A program made the position numbers and the translations under genes. Below are positions 23,109-31,981 of a DNA stretch of 64,000 nt, piece after piece. Each line of letters begins with the position of its first letter. Within the stretch, counting starts at the first letter, position 1. This stretch comes from Gamsiella multidivaricata. Lineage: Eukaryota > Mortierellomycota > Mortierellomycetes > Mortierellales > Mortierellaceae. The DNA lies in NCBI RefSeq assembly GCF_025024155.1, contig NW_026251712.1:238501-302500 (forward strand), read 5' to 3'. The notes beneath the pieces were generated by a model, which worked only from the letters and a program-made list of their open reading frames with translations, was not told the origin of the DNA and made no database searches.

Positions 23109-23939
23109 TCATTCTCCCTCCCCTCCCCTCCTGGGACGGGTAAGGTTGCAGATCTCGTTGAAGTCCTCAATTTCCCACCCATAATTTTTCGCCTGGCTCT
23201 CGATCTTCAACACCTCCGGCGTCTTCAGGTTCAACTGTGCTTTAGTCTTCTTGTCCGCAAGTGTCCTAGTCGTCAATTCGTACTTCATCGTCTCTGCCCG
23301 TATCTTGTTTTCCTCGACCTGCAGCTCGTTCATCCGTATGTCCCGTTTATTGACCAACTCCTCCAGTTGGATCTCCTTGGCCATTTCCGTCGCTGCCATA
23401 TGCGTCTTTTCATCCTTGGCAATCTCGGCCAGCCGCACCTTGTCCTCCCTAGCAATCTCGGCCAGTCGCACTTTTTCTTCCTTGACAAGCTCGGCCAGTC
23501 GCACTTTTTCTTCCTTGACAAGCTCGGCCAGTCGCGCCTTTTCTTCCTTGGCAAGCTCGGCCAGTCGCACCTTTTCTTCCTTGGAAATCTCGGCTAGTCG
23601 AATGCGCTCATCCTTCTGGGCCTGGATTAGCAAAACCTGCTGCTCCGCGGTAGGTGTAAGTCGAATCTGGGCTTGGCGCAGCTCATGGACCTTTTGGGAG
23701 CATGTTAATTCCTCACGCAAGAGAAGGTCGTGAAACTGGGACATCGACTGGTTGGATTGGAGCCATATCTGGGCGAGCAAAATCTCGCCAGAGAGGGCCG
23801 GCCATAGCTTTTCGGAGGGTGTGTCTGAATGGGGGAACTGGGATATGGTATTGTACGCTTCCTTGAGGAGCTTGCGCTCCTTCTCCAAGGTATCGACGAG
23901 CTTCTGAAGCTCTGAGTAGAGCAGAGCGGGCACTGCCAT
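23109..23939 (-). CDS. Coiled-coil protein with 11-residue repeats, array member 1 (276 aa)
   Basis: Function not recognised. The N-terminal ~90 residues (LQKLVDTLEKERKLL, then WLQSNQSMSQFHDLLLREE) are shared with the next three genes. Residues ~120-205 are a run of eleven-residue units of the form KVRLAEIAKEE, at least seven in register, as in hendecad (right-handed) coiled coils. The DNA under them contains perfect 33-bp repeats (23461-23493 and 23494-23526). This member lacks the long acidic C-terminal extension of its paralogues and ends in a short basic tail. It is single-exon, with the start at an ATG followed by AVPALLYSELQKL. Confidence 0.85.
   Translation of the reverse strand: MAVPALLYSELQKLVDTLEKERKLLKEAYNTISQFPHSDTPSEKLWPALSGEILLAQIWLQSNQSMSQFHDLLLREELTCSQKVHELRQAQIRLTPTAEQQVLLIQAQKDERIRLAEISKEEKVRLAELAKEEKARLAELVKEEKVRLAELVKEEKVRLAEIAREDKVRLAEIAKDEKTHMAATEMAKEIQLEELVNKRDIRMNELQVEENKIRAETMKYELTTRTLADKKTKAQLNLKTPEVLKIESQAKNYGWEIEDFNEICNLTRPRRGGEGE
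23461..23592 (-). repeat. 33-bp coding minisatellite
   Basis: Two identical 33-bp units (23461-23493, 23494-23526) are followed by two near copies. One unit encodes one 11-residue helical repeat. It lies inside the first coiled-coil gene and may expand or contract without loss of frame. Confidence 0.85.
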
Positions 23940-24421
23940 GTTGTGCTGTGTGTGGTTTCTGAGGCGTTATTGGGATATGGCTGGCGGTTATAGGCCTCTT
24001 GTTATGGGTTTGCTGATCGGTGTTCACTACCTTGGGAGTATAGGTGTGTGATGGTGGTAAACAATGCCAAGGGATGAGTGAAAGTGTAACAAAGAAAGAA
24101 GGAAAAATATATATAAAAGCTAGTTCGCTGCCCCAAGTATCACAGGGACCGAGCACTGAGGATGAGACGAGAGCGACGGCACTGACGTGTGCTGCCTGCC
24201 CTTTTTACGCGCCACCAAACCGTGCCCCATTGTGCTTTTAAATTCGAACTGCTTTATTGCTTTTGGAAGCTCGACCACTATGTCAAATCGTTAGATATTC
24301 AGTCCGCCGCGCTGCTACATTTAGCCATTTAGTCTGTAGTGTCAACTTCTCTCGCCAGGTCAAGGTCAGCATGCGCCCTCATCTCAGACAACCCACCTTG
24401 CTCCTGTATACGTGCAATTAG
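23940..24421. other. Spacer in the coiled-coil array
   Basis: No supported gene. It lies upstream of array member 1 and presumably contains its promoter. Confidence 0.4.
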
Positions 24422-24560
24422 GTGTGGTTGAGTAGATGTTTATTAGACAGACTGAGGTTCTATCGATTGGCAACGGTGCTCGTAAATAGCTGTGTCCATG
24501 CGGATACAGATCATTGAATGCACTATCTCATGAGATGAGCTGGCGTGATAGTCTATGTAA
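24422..24560 (+). repeat. Dispersed repeat, copy B
   Basis: This resembles 4026-4165 (see copy A), in the same orientation relative to the window. It lies just beyond the 3' end of array member 2, about 80 bp from its stop codon. Confidence 0.65.
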
Positions 24561-24641
24561 CGAATACTCGCCATCTCCGAGCGTGCTGTAATACGACGTT
24601 TTTGAGCGTCTTTGTCTCGGTGCTATAGGAACAACAGGCGC

Positions 24642-25829
24642 CTAAGGGGCAACAGACGCTTTGGATATCTTGGATGCCTCAGGAACAGCAGGCGCCTCAG
24701 GGGCAACAGGCGCCTCAGGGGCAACAGACGCTTTGGATATCTTGGATGCCTCAGGAACAGCAGGCGCCTCAGGGGCAACAGGCGCCTCAGGAGCAGTAGA
24801 AGCCTCAGACGTCTTGTCTCCTGGTCCTTCAGCGTTGCCTGGAACACCCTCATCGGTCAAAGGCGTCTCGGACGGTGCAGCCTCCTGTGGCTCTAAGTCT
24901 AGTACGGCCGTTGTGTTCTTCACGAAAGCGACTGCCTTGTCTATACCACCTAGAATCTTGTCCAAGGGGGCATCTGCGTTGATGTTTGTATTCGCACTCG
25001 CGTCAGTTTGAGCTCCAGATATGTCCCTCTCTGCCGCTGCTTCCTTGGACGCTGCAATGGCCATATGCTCCACATGCTTCAATAACATCGTCGCCCTGCG
25101 CTCCCTCGCATCTAACTCCTGCAGTTCCTTCAGTCTTCCCAATTCCGCCTTCTCACCCTCCCACTCGATCTGTGCATACTTCATAGTTACGTCCTTTCTC
25201 ATGTCCTCTCGAGACTGGACTTCTTGAACCCTCAGTTCCTCGAGTCGCACCTTCAATTCCTCAAGCCTTATGGTCTCCTGCTGTGCCAGCCTCGCCAGTT
25301 GGACCTTCTCGTCCCGCGCGATTTCCGCCAACCGGACCTTGTCTTCCTTAGTCTCCTCCGTCACTCGAACCTTTCGGTCCTTGGTTATCTGCTTGATCTC
25401 CACACGCTCATCCTTGACAAGACGCGCAAGCTCCACGGCCTGATCCCTGGCGATCTGCGTGAGCTCGACTTTTTCGCCCCTGCCGAGTTGGGACAGTTGA
25501 ATTCGTTGCTCCGCCGTTGGCACCATGGCGAGGAGAGTCTTTTTGAGGTCCTGAATCTCTTTTGCGCAAGCCTCTTCTTCGGAGAGGAGCAGATCCCCGA
25601 ACGCATCGATGGACTTTCCGGATTTGCTCCAGAGCTTTGATAGTAAATGGCTGTCGGGACCGAAGGGTGGTTTGCGACTCTTGTGGTTGTCCGACTTGTT
25701 CTTGCTCTCTTTATCATCGGGATTTCTAGCTGAGAGCAGGAGATAGGTGTCCTGGAGAATCTTGCGATTTTGCTCGAGAGCGACGATATTCTCCTGCAGT
25801 GAGGTGATAAGACCGGGAGTATCACACAT
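24642..25829 (-). CDS. Coiled-coil protein with 11-residue repeats, array member 2 (395 aa)
   Basis: A paralogue of the genes at 23109, 27385 and 28791. The N-terminal domain (LQENIVALEQNRKILQDTY; LWSKSGKSIDAFGDLLLSEE) is followed by a helical run of KDEKVRLAEIARDEKV-type units, then a long charged helix (EELRVQEVQSREDMRKD), then an acidic Pro/Ala/Glu-rich tail. The tail ends in two perfect 24-residue repeats encoded by 72-bp units at 24646-24717 and 24718-24789. The stop (TAG, 24642-24644) falls exactly where a third repeat would read GAG. Single exon; function unknown. Confidence 0.85.
   Translation of the reverse strand: MCDTPGLITSLQENIVALEQNRKILQDTYLLLSARNPDDKESKNKSDNHKSRKPPFGPDSHLLSKLWSKSGKSIDAFGDLLLSEEEACAKEIQDLKKTLLAMVPTAEQRIQLSQLGRGEKVELTQIARDQAVELARLVKDERVEIKQITKDRKVRVTEETKEDKVRLAEIARDEKVQLARLAQQETIRLEELKVRLEELRVQEVQSREDMRKDVTMKYAQIEWEGEKAELGRLKELQELDARERRATMLLKHVEHMAIAASKEAAAERDISGAQTDASANTNINADAPLDKILGGIDKAVAFVKNTTAVLDLEPQEAAPSETPLTDEGVPGNAEGPGDKTSEASTAPEAPVAPEAPAVPEASKISKASVAPEAPVAPEAPAVPEASKISKASVAP
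24646..24789 (-). repeat. Two perfect 72-bp tandem repeats in the tail of array member 2
   Basis: The units 24646-24717 and 24718-24789 are identical and encode Ala/Pro/Glu/Lys-rich 24-residue blocks with the words APEAP and KISKAS. Part of a third unit continues past the stop codon. Confidence 0.9.
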
Positions 25830-26160
25830 AGTTGAGATGTTCGAGCGTGCACTGTCGCTGTCTTTTTAGTGATATATGGTGTGGGAGTGGATGAAGAGTT
25901 AAAGATGGTAGTGATGGTGAAGGCGAAAAGTTTCTAGCAAGGAATAAGAGTCCAGCAGGGAGCTCAATTCGAGGAGTTTCATGAAGAACACGATAATCAC
26001 CGGACCTGTCTGCCAAAGGGTCCTCTCGCTGGGTCGGCGCTAATATTGCACTCTTCGGTTGGTGTGTGATTCGCTTTTTCTTATAGAAACGGTTTCATTG
26101 GAAATAGCACCATGGTTCATGCATTGTCGTGGATAGCTGCTGTGGTTTGGGCGCATAGCT
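25830..26160. other. Spacer in the coiled-coil array
   Basis: Upstream region of array member 2 (minus strand). No gene supported. Confidence 0.4.
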
Positions 26161-26851
26161 TCATTGGTTGGAACTGTGCAGTGGATTCTTGCCGTGAAAT
26201 AGGCAACTTGTTTCGTGTAGGAAACCTTTTAGGAGTCTATTGTGGCTGACAGGTACATGTACAAGTCCTTTATGCAAAAGTCTCCCATGTGCAGTATCCT
26301 CAGGTTCCTTGTCTTGCTGTTCTTGAGCCAAGCTTGCGTCACCTTCGCTCGTCAAAAACATCTCCGGTTGTGCAGCTGAGTCGCGTGTGGCCTCTTTCTG
26401 CGCCTCGTTTGTTTGTGGTTCCGAGGCCTGCACTGCTGTTATGTATTCCACTAACACAACCGTGCTATCCATATCGCCTGGAATCTTGTCCAGAAGACCG
26501 CCTACTTTTACTTAATCTGGAATCTCCAATGTGCACAGGGTGTTGACTTGCATTTCCTGGGCTAAACGGATCCGTTGTTCGGCCGTAGGCTTACAATTGA
26601 TAGGGACTTTTGTGAGTGTTCGGATCCGTTCTGCGTGCGCGCCTAGTATTCAGAGAGCAGCAGGTTGCAGTCAGTACCTGCGAAGGGGTTTTGGATTCAG
26701 AGTTTTGAAAAAAGTCCAGCTTGAGTGACACTTCAACCGTTTCATCGTCTTTTGTCGTCTGCATACAGAAAAATAAACGTGTCCTGAGCTTCCATGTGCT
26801 CTTTCCTCGAGCACGCTTACCTGCTTCTGTAGCGCGGATATTTCCTAGCAT
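26161..26851 (-). pseudogene. Decayed member of the coiled-coil array
   Basis: The 5' part (26851-26591) starts MLGNI and contains DDETVEVSLKLDFF, close to DDETAEVTLKLDLF of the gene at 27385-28494. The 3' part (26472-26161) contains AAQPEMFL and a PEDTAHG-type motif corresponding to AAVQSGMSL and PEDTTPGAAAHG of that gene. The whole heptad/hendecad helix between them is missing and the reading frame changes. This is a pseudogene closest to its upstream neighbour. Confidence 0.8.
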
Positions 26852-27384
26852 GATTAAGGATGCTCAAGTGTATAGGTTTAGGTATTGTTTTGAGCGGCAC
26901 TTATGTTTGTATTATGAAATGGGCGGGTGGTGAGAGACAATGAATACCTCCTTTTTTCGTGGTGGATTGCAAAACAGTAGTTTTATTGACTGTGCTACAT
27001 TACATTCATCCTAGAGGTGGTCCTTACGTTTCCCACATTCATAACTAAGGAAGAAATACACTTTCCAGCTGGTGCGAGCGGGCGTAGTATCTTTGACAGC
27101 CTTGCTCGTATTGCAATAATCCTGCCCAATAGTGGTATTTGAGTAGAAAACAAGAGTTCAGCCTGAACGTGGTTGCTTTCGATCAAAAAGACCATCAAGC
27201 CTAACGACGACAGTGATCTTTACGCTTGTCTATCAAGACATTCTTTCTAGTCGGTCGTGCCGAAAGGGCCCTTCTTTTAAAGTTAAACTTCTTTATTGTT
27301 TGCAATTCATTTGTCCGTTCGGAGATAGTTTTATTGAGAACTACCCATGATGCACATACAAAGCATTGTGGCGCTATCGATCTG
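26852..27384. other. Spacer in the coiled-coil array
   Basis: No supported gene; AT-rich with short frames only. Confidence 0.4.
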
Positions 27385-28494
27385 CTAATAGCGCTTATGC
27401 CACTGCCTTAACCACTCTACGAATACTGAGTTTTCGTCGTCGCAGATCTCTCCGGCTTCTATGGTCTCCTCGAAACTCGTAGCCTCGGTCTTGAATTCCT
27501 CGTTCTGCTCTGGAAAAAGGTTTTCCTCCGTGGATGGTCCATGCGCAGCTGCCCCAGGCGTCGTATCTTCCGGTCCTTCAACCTTGCCTGGATGACCTCC
27601 ATCCGCCAAAGACATCCCAGACTGAACTGCTGCTTCGCGTGTCATCTCGTCCTGTGCTTTGCTCGCCGGCGATGCCAACACGAGCGTCCCTCCCAGATCA
27701 CCTCGAACCTCGTCCACACAGGCTCCCACGTTGATGTATGCGTCTGTATTCGCCTCCAAAGCATCATATGTACCTGCAACAGACACGTCTTCTGTAACTC
27801 TCGTGGCCGCATTCGTCGCTGTCGTGTGCTGCACTCGATCCGAACTCGCCAACGCCTTGTGTTCGTTCGTGTGCATCTCTTGAGCATGCTTCTCCCTTTT
27901 TGCATTTACTACCTCGGCTTCCAACCCAAGCTCCGCAGACATCAGCATCGTCTCCTTCTCCAGCTCGACCCCTCGAAGTCTTAGTTCCTTAAGCCTTATT
28001 CTCTCCTGTTGCGCCAGTTCCGCTAATCGAATCGTTGTATCGTGGTCGATTTTCATGGCTTCCAGGTCTTTGTGCTTGCTAATCTGAGCAAGTTCCACCT
28101 TTTCAGCCTTGCTAATCTGAGCAAGCTCCACTTTCCCAGCCTTGGCGATCCGCGCGAGTTCGACCTTTTCGTCCTTGGCGATTTGAATCGAGTGTGTTGG
28201 GTGTTCGGCCGCAGTGTTGCAGCTGACGAGGGTCTCTGTGAGTGTTCGGATCTGTTCTGCGCGTGCCTGGTCTTCGAAAAGTAGCAGGTCGCAGTACCTG
28301 CGAATGGAGTTGCCAGATTGGATCCAGAGCTTTGATGTCAGGAAGAGGTCCAACTTGAGCGTTACTTCAGCCGTTTCATCGTCTTCATCGTTTTTATACA
28401 CAGAAAGGAACGTGTCCTGGAGTTCCTTGCGCTCCTTCTCGAGGGTATCGATTTGCTTCTGCAGCGTAGTGCTCAAAGTGATGTGTTCTAACAT
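27385..28494 (-). CDS. Coiled-coil protein with 11-residue repeats, array member 3 (369 aa)
   Basis: A single-exon paralogue. The N-terminal domain (LQKQIDTLEKERKELQDTF; LWIQSGNSIRRYCDLLLFED) is followed by a helical run (KDEKVELARIAKAGKVELAQISKAEK), in which lysine/glutamate units again recur every 11 residues. A second helix (RIRLKELRLRGVELEKE) and a long acidic, low-complexity C-terminal region follow. It ends in a short segment (EWLRQWHKRY) similar in position to the WVKQQDLD end of array member 4. Function unknown. Confidence 0.85.
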   Translation of the reverse strand: MLEHITLSTTLQKQIDTLEKERKELQDTFLSVYKNDEDDETAEVTLKLDLFLTSKLWIQSGNSIRRYCDLLLFEDQARAEQIRTLTETLVSCNTAAEHPTHSIQIAKDEKVELARIAKAGKVELAQISKAEKVELAQISKHKDLEAMKIDHDTTIRLAELAQQERIRLKELRLRGVELEKETMLMSAELGLEAEVVNAKREKHAQEMHTNEHKALASSDRVQHTTATNAATRVTEDVSVAGTYDALEANTDAYINVGACVDEVRGDLGGTLVLASPASKAQDEMTREAAVQSGMSLADGGHPGKVEGPEDTTPGAAAHGPSTEENLFPEQNEEFKTEATSFEETIEAGEICDDENSVFVEWLRQWHKRY

Positions 28495-28790
28495 GGTTGA
28501 GGACGCTCAAGTGTGTGGGTTTAGGTATTGTTGTGAACTATGGGGGTGGGTAGAGATTGAAAAGTTCCGACCTAAAATAAAGATCCAGTTTATATGCGAT
28601 TTTTTTTTTTTTTTTTCGCTCGGGGGCAGTGGTTTGAGTGACTTGAAGAAGAACACAGCCGCCTTCAAGGTTGTGTCTCGAAGGATCTTCTCGTCAAGGT
28701 CGCTCCTTTTTACGTGCCACTAAAGCTGACCTTGTTTTATTATTTTGCAGTCAAATACTCTCATTTCCGGACAGATTGTCTGTTTCTTGA

Positions 28791-29783
28791 CTAAAATGTA
28801 TCGGGGTCTAGATCTTGCTGCTTAACCCACTCCTGGAATGCAGGATCTTCGACGCCTTTAAACTGTTTCGCCGCCTCCAAGAGATTCCCGAAACGCAATT
28901 TCCTGGCCTCAGATCCCTCGGGCTCATCATCTTGCTCCGGCGCATCCTCAGGCAATCCATTTCCTGGCGATGAAGACTCTGAATCCAGTGCAGTCATCAT
29001 GTGCTCCACCAAAGCGACCGTGTTGTCTATATCGCCTTGAATCCTCTTGTCCAGAGGCATGCTCGCAAGGGTGTATGCTTGTTTCTCCACAACCGTGGCT
29101 CCCTCTCGAGTCCTCGCTGCTGTTGCTGTCTCTGCGACCATTTGTTGCACGTGGTTCAACACCGCCATCGCCCTGCGCTCGGTCGCGTTGACCATTTGGG
29201 CCTCTCTCCTCATGCTAGCCTCGACCTTCTTAGCTGCGAACTTCAGCTCTGCGCCATTCATCATCACCTCCTTCTTCGTGTCCTCCTTCAGTTCCACCTC
29301 CCGAACCCTCAATTCTTCAAATCGCACTTTCTCTTGCTTTGTGAACTCTGCCAGTCGAATTTCTCTATCCCTTGCAATTTCGATCAGCCGAACCTTCTCC
29401 CACTTTGCCAATTCTGTCAACAGGAGCCTTTCGTCCTTGGCGATCTTTGCAAGTTCTACCTTCTCGTCTTTAGCGATTCGGCTAAGGTGGATCTGCTGAT
29501 CGGTTGTGGGATTGAGGATCTGAAGGGCTTCTTTGAGAGCCTTGATTTGGTCTTCGCGGACTTGGTCTTCAGCCAGCAACATCTTGGGGTACTTGCGCTC
29601 GGATTTGCCAGCCTGTTTCCAGAGGTCCATGATCAGGGGGAAACCAGACCTGTCAATCTTGACAACCGCTGCTTCCACTCCTCCGTCTGGATCCAGCAAA
29701 CCAAAGGTGTCCCGGAGGACCTTGCGCTCTTTCTCGAGTGTACTGATCTGATGCAGCAGCGTGGTCTTTGCGATGTCGGACAT
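28791..29783 (-). CDS. Coiled-coil protein with 11-residue repeats, array member 4 (330 aa)
   Basis: This is the most upstream member of the array. The N-terminal domain (LHQISTLEKERKVLRDTFG; LWKQAGKSERKYPKMLLAED) leads into units such as KDEKVELAKIAKDER and KQEKVRFEELRVREVELKED. A C-terminal acidic segment and a terminal motif (FKGVEDPAFQEWVKQQDLD) follow. All members have the same orientation and no introns. The helix may mediate oligomerisation; the biological role is not evident from the sequence. Confidence 0.85.
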   Translation of the reverse strand: MSDIAKTTLLHQISTLEKERKVLRDTFGLLDPDGGVEAAVVKIDRSGFPLIMDLWKQAGKSERKYPKMLLAEDQVREDQIKALKEALQILNPTTDQQIHLSRIAKDEKVELAKIAKDERLLLTELAKWEKVRLIEIARDREIRLAEFTKQEKVRFEELRVREVELKEDTKKEVMMNGAELKFAAKKVEASMRREAQMVNATERRAMAVLNHVQQMVAETATAARTREGATVVEKQAYTLASMPLDKRIQGDIDNTVALVEHMMTALDSESSSPGNGLPEDAPEQDDEPEGSEARKLRFGNLLEAAKQFKGVEDPAFQEWVKQQDLDPDTF

Positions 29784-31981
29784 GACTGGGGATGCTTAAA
29801 ATGCGTAGATTCGATGTTGCCTTGCGCGGTATACTTTTTTTTATTATTACTGTGGAATGGAATGGATAAGTAGAGGATGGATGAAGATGAAGAGGACCAG
29901 ATAGGTCTGATTATATATGCGACCTCGGTCCTACCACCTGCGGTATCTACGGTTGCCTCATTTCTTGATGTGGATATCCCTCTAGATCTGTAGATCCTTT
30001 TTTTCCGAATATATCGATTGCTTATGTTATCGGATACGCGTAAACTCACTTCCTGCATGCGGACACACAACCGTTGCCACCAACAGTTCGAAAACCCGCG
30101 CACCAGGCTTTGTGCCTCTTGTGCCAGGCTTCTCTCGAAGCGCCTTCCCCTATCGTCCCCCCTCCACCGCATTCACCATCACCATCGCCACTGTCCTTGG
30201 CGCCCTTTGTTGAGCTCTCTTTCTTCTTCACGCTTTCAATCGCGTCCGTATCTATCTCCATGTCCATTGCAGTGTCGTTCCTATCTGCCTTCTTCTCCAC
30301 CTTGTAGTCCGTGGCACCTTCTTCCTCCTCTACTTCTCTATGTCCACATCTAACATCCACGTCCACATCCACATCCACGTCCATCGCATTCGCCTCCGCT
30401 TTCGTCAGTCGTCCGCCCTCCACTGAATCTCCCTCCCTGCAGACCCACCCCTGAATTTCACACACACACACACACACCCCTCAACGACCTCACGCACCAG
30501 ATTTTCATACCCTGCACACGAATTCGTCTCGATTCACAGTCGATTTCGACCGCCAGAAATATACATCCCACAGTCAGTACTCGCGGGGTTTGGTTTAGTC
30601 GAGTCCGTCTTGCTGGTGCAGGTGCGGCTGAAAGTTTTTTTTATTTTCTATTCTTTTATTTTTTGAGCGGTTCAGTACCTGAACGATGCGGTGGAGGTAA
30701 GAGAGGGTTTGGTACTTGAGGGCATGATGATGAGGGTGTGTATGGAAGTGGATGTGGGGTCGAGAGGATTGATATGGTGTGCGACCTGACTGATGTTTCT
30801 GTTGTTGGTTGAGACGATGCTGAAGATCCGCCGGGACGCAGAGAAACAAACATATCGTCAGACAACACGCAAAAAAAAAAAAAAAGACATATTCATGGAC
30901 GCGATATATCGCCACTAATTTTACATTCAGCCATGTCAACCAGCCAGATCTGTTCCTTTTAAAATCGAGTGTTTTTTATTGTTTTTTTTCTCCTTTTGGG
31001 TATAACTACGTGCAGATGAAAGATGAATAGAGAGTGTGCACTGCACCAGGCTACTAATAAATAAATATGAAAAGGATGATTGCCGGACTCGAAGGCGTCC
31101 TGAGATCGTCATTCTGGTTCTTGCAAGCTGAGGAAGGACCTTGAGTCGGACAGATCGAAATAAATAAAAACAAAGTGGAAAAAAACGATAAAAAAAGACG
31201 AAGTGAAAAGGAACATATATAAAAAAAAAGTATAGGTGTAGGCTGCTGAGTCGTTGTTTGTGTTCCGTTCACGCTGTTTGCGATTGCTTTGCTACTTCAG
31301 CCGCACGGCACGCTAGGCACTAAGAGAACACATAACAACATTGTTCAGCGACCAAGATACTATATACAGCATTGATGAAAAGAGGGAGGATAATATATAA
31401 AAAAACCTCAAAGAGGGATAACAAAAAAACTGAACAAAATTGTTTGAAGACTCCTCCAGCAATCCATCTCGCCCCATCATGCAAGCCCAAGAATGAGTGC
31501 AATGGTGGTCAGGGAGTTGCCGAGACTTAAAAATGAAAAAAGATTGGTGGTTATCACAGACAGTCTCCTAGTTGCTTAACTTCCTTCCTGCAGCGTTTCT
31601 CGCATCGTTGAATCTTTCTTTCCTCGTCAACATGCCATCCTTGGGGAAAAAAAGCGCCTCCGTATGTCATGTCGTTTGTATAAGCGCAATGGTGCCTTGC
31701 ATGTCCCTATCGTTGTTGATGTTTCGAGTGACAAGTGATGTTGATGATGCTCATATTTTTTTCGTGATTTGCGCCAGAGGTTGTGGTCCAGTAGAGTTAT
31801 CCAGCAACTGGTGAGGGCCACACTCTCTCTTGGAGCAACAAGAGGGGAAAAAAAATAACAGCGAAGCACACATATCTCCTCTTCTATATGTCATGCACAC
31901 AAGCAACACATCCTCTTTTCTCTCTCAACATGAACAAAGCAACATGGGGGGAATCCAAAACGCATGCAACAACATTCAAAT
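29784..31981. other. Non-coding interval upstream of the array and downstream of the zinc-finger gene
   Basis: Low-complexity content predominates: a GT/CA microsatellite around 30460-30478, GTGGAC-type repeats at 30355-30385 (minus) and A/T-rich stretches at 30640-30660 and 31190-31230. Apart from the weak frame listed separately, nothing coding is supported. Part of it is presumably the long 3' UTR of the zinc-finger gene. Confidence 0.45.
30046..30477 (-). CDS. Doubtful ORF with an acidic VD-repeat and a MYND-like end
   Basis: A 143-codon frame encodes a VDVDVDVDV stretch, an acidic/basic middle region and an end (EAWHKRHKAWC) that resembles the last part of a MYND zinc finger. The upstream cysteines of such a finger are missing. 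The start lies in a GT microsatellite. It may be an exon remnant or chance; low confidence. Confidence 0.2.
   Translation of the reverse strand: MCVCVCEIQGWVCREGDSVEGGRLTKAEANAMDVDVDVDVDVRCGHREVEEEEGATDYKVEKKADRNDTAMDMEIDTDAIESVKKKESSTKGAKDSGDGDGECGGGGTIGEGASREAWHKRHKAWCAGFRTVGGNGCVSACRK

Noticed and set aside
26289..26728. Plus-strand frames opposite the decayed coiled-coil gene
   Set aside because: They are antisense to the recognisable pseudogene and share no features with any family.
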